A stretch of 64,000 bases of DNA, taken from positions 553,332-617,331 of the forward strand of contig NOWV01000028.1 of assembly GCA_003344405.1 (NCBI GenBank). Reading direction: 5' to 3'. A program made the position numbers and the translations under genes. A model generated the notes under the pieces. That model ran no database searches and was not told the DNA's origin. It worked only from the letters and a program-made list of their open reading frames with translations. The DNA comes from Trichoplax sp. H2. Lineage: Eukaryota > Placozoa > Uniplacotomia > Trichoplacea. Positions 11,235-23,467 of this stretch are shown piece after piece. Numbering within the stretch: position 1 is the first letter of the stretch; the number at the start of each line of letters is the position of its first letter.

Positions 11235-14200
11235 ATGGCAGCTGCAAAACGTCGCCAACAAATGAAATCTCGCCTATCGACTTATGTTAGCGTTGATTTA
11301 ACTGATTATGCTGTAGTGGATCATGAAGACTTTAATACTGCTTTATGTTGGACACCTCTAACCAATAAAAAACACATCAACGAAGCTAAATTACTATCCT
11401 ATTTTGATCACTTTCAAATCTATGCAACGACGCCTACGGCACTCAAGAAAACTGTCCGTAAAGGTGTTCCATTAAACCAGAGAGCTCAACTATGGTTTGA
11501 ATGCAGTGGCGGTAGAACTTTCTTAACCAAACATCCTACGTTATTTGATGAAAATCTAGCAGGTAGCAACGGTGAAGCAAGATTTCACCCATCAAACAGT
11601 TAAAGTACCTTAGTGTACAGGATACACCTTCAATTGAGATACGATAGACGCACAAGTAGAAAAAACTACTTTAGGATAACCATCAGTCAATATGTCTTAG
11701 ACTACTTGTATACGATATGACTTGTAGCATATGCCGGCATCAATAGTAATGATGAATCCTTTCATTTGTAGAATTTGTTTTTCCTGATCCTTTACCTGTT
11801 ACACATTACGAAGCTGAATTAGATGTCTCATTGGATCATTTGACAGAAAGAGGTGTTGCATCGCTAAGAAGATTATTAATGATGCTCTATCATGAATTTC
11901 CACACATTCCCTCATGTCCTTTACTGCCTGCCATTGCATCATATTTTCTCTTATTTATGGAGGATAGAGAATGTCATGCTTGTATGTCAGCAATTCTACA
12001 ATCCATCGATGATAACTATTTCGATTGTTCACAGAGGAGTTATGCAGCATCTCTTAGAACATTCCAGGATCTAGCCAAAGTATTATTGGTAAGTGTTGAA
12101 AGTTTAACCCAATGTCCTAACTGTGATCGTTCCAAGGGTACACAGCCATGATAACTCATTATCCTTGGTGTAGCTAACATACTGTAATTATGGCGCTTTT
12201 TGAGACTTGACTAGACACCGATCGGTTTCTTAAGCCGTTTGTAAGCTCTGCAACTATTTTAAAATCAGTAGAGTTCATTCATAATACGGATTGTCCTTAT
12301 AGGAAATTCTATAAAATACTATCTCTCTTAATGTACAATTGGAAAGTGCTAACAAAGTCAGTTCTATTTTGTAGAAACCTGTTTACCGAGATGTACTCAA
12401 CACTGTCGCAAAGAGTAAAGGAGAAGACAAATCCATTATTTTCCAGGATTGGATGGTTTGGATATTTAAATACTTACCTAAGGATGTTGTGGTTAGTAAA
12501 TGTAGAGTAAAGTACTCGCACGCGACTGTATATTATGTGGGATTGATTAGTTTTGAGCAATAGCATCCATATTTTCTACATAATCCTTGTGTTTAAATAA
12601 GTGTGTGTCCGTCCATAATGATAATAAATGCAATTTTCTATTTCTGGCTTAATATTTCAGATTCGAATGATAGATTGCTTCATGATTGAAGGCAGAAAAA
12701 TATTCTACCGTATGGGTCTGGCTATTCTAATTATATTTCATAAGCATTATCTGCGAAATAATAGGGAAGGTAATTCAATGGTTACAGTAGCCAATTTTAC
12801 CTTTCCGATTGAATACATTGTGTTATAAATGTTATTATTGATCATGAACTGCAACTGGATCTCTGGTTCTTTGATAGGCTTGAGAACATTCAATTCTACA
12901 CAGTTGGAGTCTATTCGACAGTTTGTAAAATTTTTGCCTGTTAGTTCCGATTTATTGCTGAAGGTGAGTCGAAGGCTATTTATCATCTATCTGATGATTA
13001 TATGTAAATTATTTATTGTATTTTCCTTCTTATGCTCTATCGAATTGAACCTTCAAGATGCCTTTATATTACATTCAATCATTCATTTCATTTGACTATT
13101 TTAGACTGGCTTTAATATCAGTGGACTATCTAGGAAGACTATGACAAAGTATTTTGAGCACAATAAGCGTTTAATTGATCAAGGAAAGTTACTCTATCAA
13201 TTCGACAAGACTACCAATGCTGTCGTCGTTGGTCCGTTACCTGATCAAAATTCCAATATTGTAGAGCCTAAGCAGGTTAATAATATGAATTATACGCTCA
13301 GTTTATATAGCTTCAAGTTATATTTTTAGATACTATTAATTACCTCATTTTACAACTTTTGCAAATTTATTTTATGACTAAATGAGACTTGATATACAAT
13401 ATCTGTATTTTAATGTAAGCTTATTGCACGATATTGTATGTCATAGCTAATGGCTTTTATTTGTCGTTTAGTGGAGCCAGATATGGAATATGATTCCTGA
13501 TCGATTCTACATAAAGGTCCCCATTATGCTGTTTACTAGTACAGAACATGGTTGCAGTTTGAAGACATTCTATCTTAAGGCTGCTGATCACGAACCTATG
13601 GTACTATTGATTAAAACGTTGGAAGGAGAGGTATGCCCAGCTGAAACTAAACTTGTACTTTTCCTACTTTTTTGTAACTTGATTGGTTTGCTAATGATTG
13701 AGTTTATACCGCTATATAACTGTTTCTTTTCTCAGGTTTTCGGAGCTTTTGTCGCGGCTAGTTGGGAGCGACGTAAGAAACACCCCAATTTGTCCTTTTT
13801 TGGGACTGGAGAATCATTTCTCTTCACTCTCACTCCGGAGGTAGAGAGGTATGCTTGGTGTGGTAGAGTAGCATATGAGATGATGATGAAGAACAGTAGT
13901 GATGCTGGTGCCAAGGCGGCCTCAAAATTTTCAAGTATGAATGCTACCGATAAGCGATTAGCCTTTCAGCGGACTCGGACAGGATCCCTCGAAAATTTTT
14001 GCCATTACTTTATGGCTGCTGACGATAGCTGTATTATTATTGGTGGAGGGTAAATGTAACCAGATTTTGTTCTAATTTTGGAGTTGATTGTACGATACTT
14101 TCTGTCAAGTTTACTTCTAAATATGATATCATGATAGCTTAGTCCAATCTTACAGCTAGCACCAATTAAAACACTTATGCATCCTACATATACACTTATT

Positions 14201-14353
14201 TTCAGGGATGGATACGGCCTGTGGCTAGATGCTGAGCTAAATAAAGGGTCAAGTGCTCGATGTCAGACTTTTATGAATCAGCCGTTAACGAATAGCAAAG
14301 ATGGCACGTTTGTTTGTGCATGCGTTGAACTTTATGGACTGATTGATACTTAG
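11235..14353 (+). CDS. TBC1D24: TBC1 domain family member 24 (TBC + TLDc)
   Basis: Nine exons: 11235-11562, 11772-12088, 12375-12491, 12661-12769, 12878-12963, 13105-13275, 13472-13630, 13736-14049 and 14206-14353. All phases fit and sum to 582 residues; vertebrate TBC1D24 is about 560. The N-terminal half is a TBC (Rab-GAP-like) domain starting near residue 74 with RKGVPLNQRAQLW. It includes LPAIASYFLLF, FQDLAKVLL and the segment IFYRMGLAIL. The C-terminal part, from about residue 365, is a TLDc domain with the hallmarks LFTSTEHGCSLKTFY, HEPMVLLIKT, SFFGTGESFLFTL and the final DGYGLWLDAEL...C.TF.NQPL. In animals this protein works in endosomal and synaptic-vesicle traffic with ARF6/Rab proteins, and the TLDc domain is linked to oxidative-stress protection and V-ATPase binding. 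TBC plus TLDc in one chain is diagnostic. Confidence 0.95.
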
Positions 14354-16290
14354 ATTTATCATTTTGAAAATGAATCATTTGATAGTGCTGATTGTAAAGC
14401 GATAGCAAAGTCTTATAGATAAAAGCACTAATCTATCTTCAGAAATCTCCTAATCTTTTCTATACGTACTGTATGTAGAGAGTAGTGAATTTATTGCAAA
14501 GTACTATCTGCATACCATAATACATTTGGATGAGTACAAAGATGTTTGATAGTACGGCATTGAAATACTGTACATTTTTAATTTTAATTTCAGAAATTAA
14601 AGTTGATTTCTACCGTAAATCCTCAAAATATTTAGTATAGAAACAGGTGGAATACTATGTTAGAACTTCACTAGAAAGATATTGAATGAACTTTACGTTG
14701 GGCGATGCGTACCTGATGATTTATTATATATCGCAAATCTTTGCGTATTTCTTCCTGTATGGAGATTTAATACTAGCTAATGTATGCAATGGATTGATTG
14801 ATTGCTTTATTGTATCTGTTTAATACTGTAAGCTTGTAACCTTACTGGACAAATTATAACACATTTGCCATCAATTTCAATTTCATATTACCTCACACTT
14901 TAGCAGTTTACCTCTGTAAAATTTAAATGAAATAAAATGCGCATGTAGTAGGTTATTGTAATAATGTGATACTTGCCTAGAAGTACCGATTACAATAGGT
15001 ATTTCTAGTCAGGTATCACATTCGCCTTGCAATGATTTAATTATTGATGCATGTAGAGCTCAATATCATTTCATCAACACGTAAACGTAGTTTATGAACT
15101 TAGGAGATTTGAAGTTGAATGCAAATTACGAAATTATAAATTTTTGAAACACTTCTCACAATAAAAATGCGTTTTTCATAACGTTAATCCTTCAAGCTAA
15201 AAAGTGATTTAAAAATCTGAATGTGCTGAAAAAGGAATAAACAACTGGAAGTGTCCCATTCTGCTGATTTTACTTATAATGAATATAAAAATGAAGTCAG
15301 ACTCGTCAATTAAAATTGAAGGGAGTAAGTTCTTGAGTAAATGACTTTAGTGAATTTTACTTATCCATATCCATTACTAACTACCATCAAGATTGCTTGA
15401 ATAGAATAAATGCAAGCATGTTGCAATGTGATACTGTCATCGATTTATTCTCAGATATTATCGCTACCTACGGTGCAGTCGGTCATGGACTACAAAATAA
15501 AATAGTGTTTTTTAAAATGGATCTTTTTAATAGTCCCTTACTAACTACCATCAAGATTGCTTGAATAGAATAAATGCAAGCGTGTTGTAATGCGATCCTG
15601 TCATCGATTTATTCTCAGATATTACCGCTACCTACGGTGCAGTCAGTCATGGACTACAAAATAAAATGGTGTTTTTTAAAATAGATCATTTTAATAGTCA
15701 CTTGTATAGTAAAAGTATATTCCAAATTGAGGATCAATCGAATACTTTGATTGAAATTAACTCCTTCTATAATCAATAAATGTACTTCAATAATACGAAT
15801 AATTATTTCACCGCATCTTCCTGGTGCATCTCTTATACTACAAAGCAAGTCATTCAATCGTCAATTAGGCATCCATTAAAATCGCTTAGCATAGTAATTA
15901 GTAATAGCTGTTGTCACTTTTTATTTATCCTGCATATGAATAGATAGTTTTTCTACCCTACAAAAGTAATTACGATCATAATCCATGTGGTGTTACAAAT
16001 TGACACATATACTGTATATTCGCAGAATACCATCATACAGGTAACCGGTCTGATCAGCCATTAGCAATAGGCGACTTTAGCCAAATTTGTGCTAACGGTT
16101 TCATGCGTTTCTGTAATGGCGGTTGGCTACAATATACGCGTACACATGCAGTAATGTCCATGATGGAATTAGTATCGTATTCCTTGACCATAATCAATTA
16201 ATAATGGCAATGTTACTTCTTCTAGCAATATACTCGTAGGTTCAAATTTGGCGTTATTGGATTCCGATGATACTTGATTGCGTTATTACC
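14354..16290. other. Intergenic; contains one tandem duplication
   Basis: No coding exon is recognised. The only clear structure is the duplicated block at 15374-15690. The minus-strand open frame at 15654-15857 lies partly in that repeat and lacks coding character. Confidence 0.4.
15374..15690. repeat. Tandem duplication, period ~162 bp, two copies
   Basis: Copies at about 15374-15525 and 15536-15690 both carry TTACTAACTACCATCAAGAT, then CATCGATTTATTCTCAGATA, then GGTGCAGTC.GTCATGGACT. They differ at only a few positions, so the duplication is recent. Confidence 0.9.
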
Positions 16291-16299
16291 AATCGAATC

Positions 16300-16555
16300 G
16301 ATAGGACAAAATTGATTCAATACAGGAAGTCCATGTTATAGTTAGAGTTTGTCCTACTTGCAGTAGTATGATAGAACAAAATTAATTCAATACAGGAAGT
16401 CCATGTTATAGTTAGAGTTTGTCCTACTTGCAGTAGTATGATAGAACAAAATTAATTCAATACAGGAAGTCCATGTTATAGTTAGAGTTTGTCGTACTTG
16501 CAGTAGTATGATAGAACAAAATTAATTCAATACAGCAAGTCAATATATAGTTAGG
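16300..16555. repeat. Tandem repeat, ~70-bp unit, about 3.7 copies, downstream of the deiodinase
   Basis: Units begin near 16302, 16371, 16441 and 16512 with GATAGAACAAAATTAATTCA and continue with a block around GTCCATGTTATAGTTAGAGT. The inner copies are almost identical. It lies 260-510 bases past the stop codon of the minus-strand deiodinase, so it may fall within or just beyond that gene's 3' UTR. Confidence 0.9.
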
Positions 16556-16753
16556 ATTTTGAATTAAGAAATGTTTGCATAAACACATTACAGTATAAAC
16601 GTATATGTAGTACTTCTATTTTATACTTGTATAATGTAGAATTCAATATATTTACTCGATCATAGTATAATTTTTCCTTCAAACACTTTCTATAGGCGTA
16701 GATCACTCCGCCTCTTGGTAGATTGGTTCACGTTAGTTTGTTCAAGTCTAGAA

Positions 16754-16797
16754 ATGCCACCTGCTAGTGTTGTTCAGTGCTGTAAAAATGGCATCAT
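16754..16797 (-). promoter_or_regulatory. Weak SECIS-like hairpin in the deiodinase 3' UTR
   Basis: About 20 bases past the stop codon the transcript has ATGA followed by TGCCA. This can pair with TGGCA 30 bases on, with an unpaired AA within the loop (ACTGAACAAC). The 5' ATGA and apical AA fit a SECIS, but the matching GA on the 3' side of the core is missing and the stem is short. A second partial candidate (GTGA ... AA ... TGAT) lies near 16700-16735. Treat both as hints only. Confidence 0.2.
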
Positions 16798-16815
16798 ATG
16801 ATGGAGATGAAGACG

Positions 16816-17562
16816 TTATGCTAATAATTTATGGAGAGATTGCGTTAAATCATCAAAGTTATAACCATACGGCCCTGGACCACCTTTGTAAAGGATCTTA
16901 TAGTCATCAGAAACGACATAAAGGCGTTCAGGTACTGCATCGTAAAGATTTGATGTAGTATCATCGATATCGTCTACAACGATAGCATGCTGAAATGAAG
17001 AGTTTTGGATAAAGGCTTGCGCGACTTTCATCCTATCTTCTAATGTTTTAGGCTGTTTAAAGCATATCCCCAAGTCTTCATTCATACCTGATAATCTCCA
17101 GCCATCAGTAGCATGAGCTTCACGAATATAAATGGTAATAAATTCCACACGATCATCAAATTGACGACAACAATCGTCATATTGAGGAATGGAACGACGA
17201 AATGGGGGTCAGGTATAAGAACCAAAATTGAGGACAGCTAATTTTTTATTGCTTTCTTGAATGATTTGATGGATATTGGTTACACCTTTATTAATAGTGT
17301 AGAGTTTACCAGCAGGTGCTTGTTTGCCTATTTTTAACGTTCCATATTGAATATAGGCTGATTGATCTTGGCCAAGTCGACCTAAAGTGTCTCTATCCAT
17401 CCAATAGAATATATTTATTCTTGGTGAGTTGGCAATTAATTGTCGATAATACTTGATCCATATGATTGGATTATGGATAAAGCAAATCCAGTTTAAACGT
17501 ATAAATACTAGCAATCCGTACAATGCTAGCAGCCATGATTTTAGACCATCAACGAAAGCCAT
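16816..17562 (-). CDS. Iodothyronine deiodinase-like selenoprotein (in-frame UGA = Sec118)
   Basis: Single-exon minus-strand gene, 248 residues when the TGA at 17211..17209 is read as selenocysteine. The ATG at 17562 is preferred over the upstream TTG. Residues 8-30 form a membrane anchor (SWLLALYGLLVFIRL). The thioredoxin-fold core shows the deiodinase active site NFGSYT-Sec-PPFRRS, then YIREAHATDGW (residues 145-155) with the conserved His150, then LYDAVPERLYV and ILYKGGPGPYGYN. Every one of these blocks continues on both sides of the TGA in one frame, so the TGA is not a true stop. Length matches vertebrate DIO1-3 (about 250-300). Family members remove iodine from thyroid hormones; the substrate here is unknown. 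The second conserved His of vertebrate enzymes, three residues before the L-x-D-R motif, is Pro here. Selenocysteine needs a SECIS element in the 3' UTR; none is unambiguous by eye. Confidence 0.92.
17209..17211 (-). other. Selenocysteine codon (UGA) of the deiodinase
   Basis: The TGA falls exactly where all vertebrate deiodinases carry Sec, between F-G-S-x-T and P-P-F. Conserved sequence resumes immediately after it in the same frame. Confidence 0.9.
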
Positions 17563-19362
17563 AGCCAAATCGTACCGTCTAATGCACTATGTTGACTGAG
17601 ATGTTTTGATTTACTGCTCAAACTGTGTTGAATGTCGGCAAGAGTTTACAAGGTAGCAAAATAGTTTTGGATGCCGAGGTAGCCTTTGATGACAGCAGCA
17701 CCTACTTACTATAGTACTCAAGCTTCAGCAACTACTTAAGTAAGAAGAAAGGGAAGGGACAGAAGAAGGAAATGATGCTTGACTATGTCAATAATATAAT
17801 GTGGAGGCTGATTAATTAGTTTACTGGTCATTTCAAATATATCGTATGTCTGCAACAGTACACTAAATAATAGTTGGCGATGGATATTTAAATGAGCTAT
17901 TCTTAGCATAAAGGTAAGGAAAAAAAAAACTACCAGTGCTAATATACCCACCCTACTCACTACTTAGTAATGGTAGAGATGCCGGCAGTCCATGATTGTT
18001 AGCTAGCCAAGTTGATTTTGTTCAGTATCGCATATAATTTCATTGCTACCGTAGCGGAGAATGGCTCGAAAAATGATCGATTCCATATGATGTTGCACTC
18101 AAGGCCATTTCTTGTTCCCATCTCTTCCTTTTTAGTACTGTCATCCCTAGTGACGGGCTGCAAACACCAATGCGATAATGGCGACATGGCGATGCCAATG
18201 CTCAAGCTTACTCAAGCCTGCTGACAAATACAACGGCTAAAATAATTGCCTAGAAATTTACGTCGGACATTGCCTGTTTGACGTCTATTTAATTCATTCA
18301 AATTGCTACGATACTATACAGTACACTGTGGATCCATGTTGATCATTGCCTACGGTAAAAGAGAGGTCATTTTATTGAATGCATCCATCATCATGTCTCC
18401 ATTTTGAACATGGTTCCTACTGGTGATGTTTGAAAATAGCTGATCGGTATACTGTAATACTATTTCAAGCTAGTATTTTGAAAGAGTGCTTCAAAATGAT
18501 GAGCATCTCGTCAAGCTAATTGAGAAAGAGTCATGATAATATAGAAGATAGACTGTATATTATTTGGCGTCTATTTAATTCATTCAAATTGCTACGATAC
18601 TATACAGTACACTGTGGATCCCATGTTGATCATTGCCTACGACAAAATAGAGGCCATTTTATTGAATACATCCATCATCATGTCTCTCCATGTTGAACAT
18701 GATTCCTGCTGGTGATGCTTGAAAATAGCTCATCTACTGTAATACTATTTTTAAAGCTAGTATTTTGAAAGAGTGCTTCCAAATGATGAGCATCTCGTCA
18801 AGCCAATTGAGAAAGGGTCATGATAATAGAGAGGCTAGATCCTGTATATTATTCTACTGTATCGAATATATAATTTAATTTTGTCCACGTTTATTAAATT
18901 AGTTTTAATATCAGTGGACATCATTTTTCCAATCCTATCGCTTTTGAAGCATCATTCTATATACAGTATCCATAATATGGATTCCGCTATTGCAGAGACA
19001 TTGAGACGGACACAAAGACGCATCTATAACTCTCCATCGGCTATGAACTACCAATAGAAAATAACTCGACGTTTCTTTGAGTAGTCTATGCCATAAAATG
19101 ACACTTAATAATGCAGTACTGTAGCAAGTAGGATATTACTACTGTATTAAGAGATGAAAGCTAAACTGCCGAGAAATGCAGTTAAGCAAAGTAGACGACA
19201 GAAAATTTGCCTACCGCCATTTTGACTTGCATGCCGGCCGGCAACTACAGTACGCCGGCCACAGTACAACAAATTTGCTTGGTACTGTACACTGTACTGC
19301 TAGGGCTGGGCAGGAAGAAACATTCAATTAATTTTTTCCCATCTGCAAAACATTATTCCAAG
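17563..19362. other. Intergenic between deiodinase (-) and SPAG7 (+)
   Basis: Divergent promoter space for the two flanking genes. No coding exon is supported. It contains the 285-bp-period duplication listed separately and, at 19240-19310, a patch of GTACTGTAC-type words just before the SPAG7 start. Confidence 0.4.
18280..18835. repeat. Tandem duplication, ~265-bp copies, period ~285
   Basis: Copies at about 18280-18545 and 18565-18835 share GTCTATTTAATTCATTCAAA, then ACTATACAGTACACTGTGGA, then the block ending GATGAGCATCTCGTCAAGC. Several point changes and short indels separate them. No shared open frame. Confidence 0.9.
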
Positions 19363-22300
19363 ATGGATCTGCTGGATTCAATCATGAAATCGATGGATAA
19401 ACCGCCATCCTTATCGCAAAAAGAGAAAAAGATCCAACGGGGTAATTTGATATTAGATAAATCACTTACTAAATGTATCGGTTATTTATTATGGCTTTCC
19501 ATCTTATGCAATACAATGGAAATGGCCCATCAACAGGAAAGCACGTTGCACCAAGAAGAGCATGCCATGCATGATCTTGGTGCAACAACGCTTTACTATC
19601 TTTCACGACATGTTATATTTGATAGTTTCAAATGGATGATATCTCTTTTTCAATGACTCGACCAGTTAAACCTGCAATAGTAATAGATCATCGATAAACT
19701 AGTATATACAACTGTATATTTTGACTGCAATAGCTTATAGCCTTTGAAAAAGGGATACTGTACCATCACGATGTTAATGGTATATCAATGATTACAACTG
19801 TGTCTGCAGATAGGGATCTTATGGTAATATCGAGGAAAGACTACTTTTCTAATTGCTCATCGTTGATAACTAACTTAGTTGATTACTTAAACAGAGTAAT
19901 CTTGCCATGGTTTTGAGCTTCAATTATTAATTGACAAGTAGAGATACTGCTATCACGATGTTAATGATATATCAATGATTACAACTGTGTCTGCAGATAA
20001 GGGATCTTATGGTAATATCGAGGAAAGACTACTTTTCTAATTGCTCATCGTTGATAACTAACTCAGTTGACTGCTTAAACAGAGTAATCTTGCCGTGCTT
20101 TTGAGCTTCAATAATTGATAGGTACAGACGCTTATATCCCTTGTGCAGTACTATATACTCTTACTTTGGTAGCTTCTTCACCAATATTACGTACAGTACA
20201 ACTTTCAGATGTCATTTTTAGGACTAGTGAAAATGAAGAATTACTATAAAATATGATATTGACTTAGCCTTACTCTGATGTAATACTTCACAATTCTTAT
20301 ACGGTTATTTGTTCTCTCTGGCCATTTGTAATTGGAATGCTACTCANNNNNNNNNNNNNNNNNNNNACTTAAACAGAGTAATCTTGCCATGGTTTTGAGC
20401 TTCAATTATTAATTGACAAATAGAGATACTGCTATCACGATGTTAATGATATATCAATGATTACAACTGTATCTGCAGATAGGGATCTTATGGTAATATC
20501 GAGGAAAGACTACTGTTCTAATTGCTCATCGTTGATAACTAACTTAGTTGATCACTTAAACAGAGTAATCTTGCCATGGTTTTGAGCATTAATTATTAAT
20601 TGACAAATAGAGATACTGCTATCACGATGTTAATGATATATCAATGATTACAACTGTGTCTGCAGATAGGGATCTTATGGTAATATCGAGGAAAGACTAC
20701 TTTTCTAATTACTCATCGTTGATAACTAACTCAGCTGACTGCTTAAACAGAGTAATCTTGCCGTGCTTTTGAGCTTCAATAATTGATAGGTACAGACGCT
20801 TATATCCCTTGTGCAGTACTATATACTCTTACTTTGGTAGCTTCTTCACCAATATTACGTACAGTACAACTTTCAGATGTCATTTTTAGGACTAGTGAAA
20901 ATGAAGAATTACTATAAAATATGATATTGACTTAGCCTTACTCTGATGTAATACTTCACAATTCTTATACGGTTATTTGTTCTCTCTGGCCATTTGTAAT
21001 TGGAATGCTACTCACGGTTCCTTAAGCAAGCGTTCATCGATGGAGAAAATCAAGATAGCTTCACTTTGGATATAACATAGGCTTACGTTGAGCTCCTATG
21101 AAAGTGCATATCCTAAATAGAGATCTGACGTAATCTAAAGCTTACGTACTGATATTCGTCTACAATGCTGTCTTATCACAAGAATTTATATAAACTACAT
21201 ACATACATACAGTACTCTAAGATCTACCTCTGGTTAAATCTTATATTCTACATGACTCTATACTAGATCTAATGATACTATTTTTCGTTGAGACGAACAA
21301 TCCTTGTGTCAGTAACCTTATTCAAGTGGAATATGTAATATGTATCATCTGCATAAAGCTCGTAATGAAGTAAATTAATCTTTGATGATCAAGGCTTACT
21401 CGTCATATTATTCTAAGCAACGTTTTCCCGCCGATTGGAATATAGTACCCGTATGATCTTAAACAAGAGTTGCCCCTACCTAATGCTGATCGCTGTGTAT
21501 TGAATAAGTCGCAATCGTCTATATAACTTTTTGTCTCTTTACCATGTAGCTAAGAAAGAATTTTTGCAAAAACAACAAGAAAAGGAAAAAGAATCCATGT
21601 CCAAATTTAATACACAGGTATTAGCCTAACCGTTGCTTTCTTAAGTTGATGATCGGAATGTTTATCCTTGACCTAATATTGCTCTTGATCTATTAATTAG
21701 GTTCTAGACCAAATTTCGGCATTTATCAATGACGCAAATGCCAAAAAACTGACGTATGAACCGATGGATAAAATTCACCGAACTGCTATGTTAGTGCTTT
21801 CATAAACTCCAGTACTAATTTCATAGAGTAATAGATAGGATAATGATATGGAAGAAGGTTACAGCTTACGGACTAATAATTAATATAACTTAGAACTTAA
21901 CAAGAAGCTCTTTTCTGCTTAATTTTGAATTTAATTTGTTTTCGTCGGAATAAATAAACATGTCAATTGACACAGTAGACAAATGGCAGATTAAACGATT
22001 GCTTTTTATCTTCGGTGACTTCACAATTCCCTAATATGATTTTAACCTATGTTAAACTAGACATGAAATAGTTGAAAATGCTGGTTTACTATCATACTCT
22101 TTCGGACAAGAAGGTGAATCTCGTTATGTAATGGTCTTCAAAAAGGTAGCGCCATAGCCTAGCATACCTGCTCATGTTAAGCCTTTCATTTATATTCTAA
22201 TCAACATGCAATTATGTAAGATTTGATTTATCGTAACGAAATGTTAATTTCTAGGAATTTCCTCCATCCGAAGAAGAATTGGCCGCATATAGACGAGGAG

Positions 22301-22937
22301 AGGTTATTACTAATTTCTTATATTATTATGAAATGTTAAATACTTGGCATTTTAATGTGTTAGAGGCCTTTGACGAATTATTGTGTTAACATTCAACGGA
22401 TGCTAATAGAATTCTCTGCTGCCTTTTCAAAGGAATATGATCCAAGTGCTAAAAAGGATAATACTGACATAGATGATCACCAAGAAGAGGATAAAATAAA
22501 AGATAGCAAGCCCAAGCGAGATTATAGGGAGAAATATATGAAAATAGTCGGAAAGGAGAGTGGCATTGAAGCTGCAAAAATTACTGTTCCTAATGAAAAT
22601 TTTGGATTTGGTAAAAACATTACTAAAAAAGTTAAATTAGTTATTTTAGTCAAGTTAATGTTATAATAATGTATTAGTAGTGACAGTGTAACTACATAGT
22701 CGTTGCGCATGGTTATGAAAATGTCGTGTCTGCTTATAAATAATGATACATACAAAGTAGTAGTAAGCATTGAATTTTTCTTCATTTCCGTTGCAATCCT
22801 TTGCAGTACCAAGTAGTAACAAAAGAGATCAGCGCTCGATTGAGGAAACTCTGAACGAAATTCGTTCCCGAAAGCGTTCTAAGAAGGAGACTGATGCTAA
22901 GAACGAAGGTGAAGACTCTGGTGAACAGAAACAGTAA
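19363..22937 (+). CDS. SPAG7: Sperm-associated antigen 7 homologue (R3H domain)
   Basis: Seven exons: 19363-19441, 21550-21617, 21701-21789, 22061-22145, 22255-22302, 22364-22610 and 22807-22937. Phases fit and give 248 residues; the human protein is 227. The N-terminus MDLLDSIMKSMDKPPSL is the SPAG7 signature. A lysine/glutamate coiled stretch follows (exon 2). The R3H nucleic-acid-binding domain spans about residues 55-110 with MDKIHRTAIHEIVENAG and RYVMVFKK. The tail carries NKRDQRSIEETLNEIRSKKR, again near-identical to the family. The ATG at 19363 is chosen because upstream in-frame sequence has no homology. The start of exon 6 (RPLTNYCVNIQ) fits the phase but is not conserved and could be mis-placed. 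SPAG7 is a soluble R3H protein, probably RNA-associated; its exact role is not settled. Confidence 0.92.
19753..21015. repeat. Duplicated block inside SPAG7 intron 1, interrupted by an assembly gap
   Basis: A ~185-bp motif (ATCACGATGTTAATG.TATAT ... GAGGAAAGACTACT ... CAGAGTAATCTTGCC) recurs starting near 19765, 19945, 20425 and 20610. A longer block of about 400 bp, ending in GGAATGCTACTCA, appears at about 19940-20346 and again at 20600-21014, nearly identical. The first long copy ends exactly at the run of N. Confidence 0.9.
20347..20366. other. Assembly gap (20 N)
   Basis: Twenty undetermined bases inside the SPAG7 intron 1 repeat. Both sides are copies of the same duplicated block, so the true copy number and distance are uncertain. 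Confidence 0.99.
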
Positions 22938-23467
22938 CTCTAATATGTGTAGCTTTTATCAATTTTCGAATGTTGACTATTTGTAGGCATTGAAAATGTC
23001 GTTTGTAGAGTTTTTTATTTATACCTCAAATTGTAATACCCTATTTACTGTAAATACGTTCTCGTGAGTGTTATCATTTGCTTACATTCAATATTTAAAG
23101 CTTAAACAAGTATATGTATTATGCAGTCAGTGACTACATAATGTCTTCATCACTTGTACTTGATATACAAATATTAACATATACTTTGCACGTTACCATG
23201 TCCTTGCGAGCATCATCTTCTCATTTCAATGTTTACAGTAGTACCTCTCCCATTTTTCTGCTAGTTAATTTAATATAACTAAACATCAGTTTATCATCGT
23301 AAATGGTTACTTTCATCATGTTATATGATAGCTATTGTAATCTATTGCGGCTAAGTATAGTTTCAAAGCGTGTGTAGATGGTAATCGATACGAACTATTG
23401 TTTCGTAATAATTGAAAACATGTTTAAGTACAAAATATAAATATGGCAAAGTTTCAATAAAATTCTT

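Noticed and set aside
17209-17568. Reading the deiodinase N-terminal half as a separate 119-residue protein
   Set aside because: The stop is the Sec codon; conserved active-site sequence continues in frame beyond it, and the TTG at 17568 is not the start.
17999-18224. Overlapping ORFs on both strands near 18.1 kb
   Set aside because: The minus-strand frame starts at TTG, the plus-strand frame gives no family resemblance, and neither has splice partners.
22522-22812. 96-codon minus-strand ORF
   Set aside because: Antisense shadow of SPAG7 exon 6 and the following intron.
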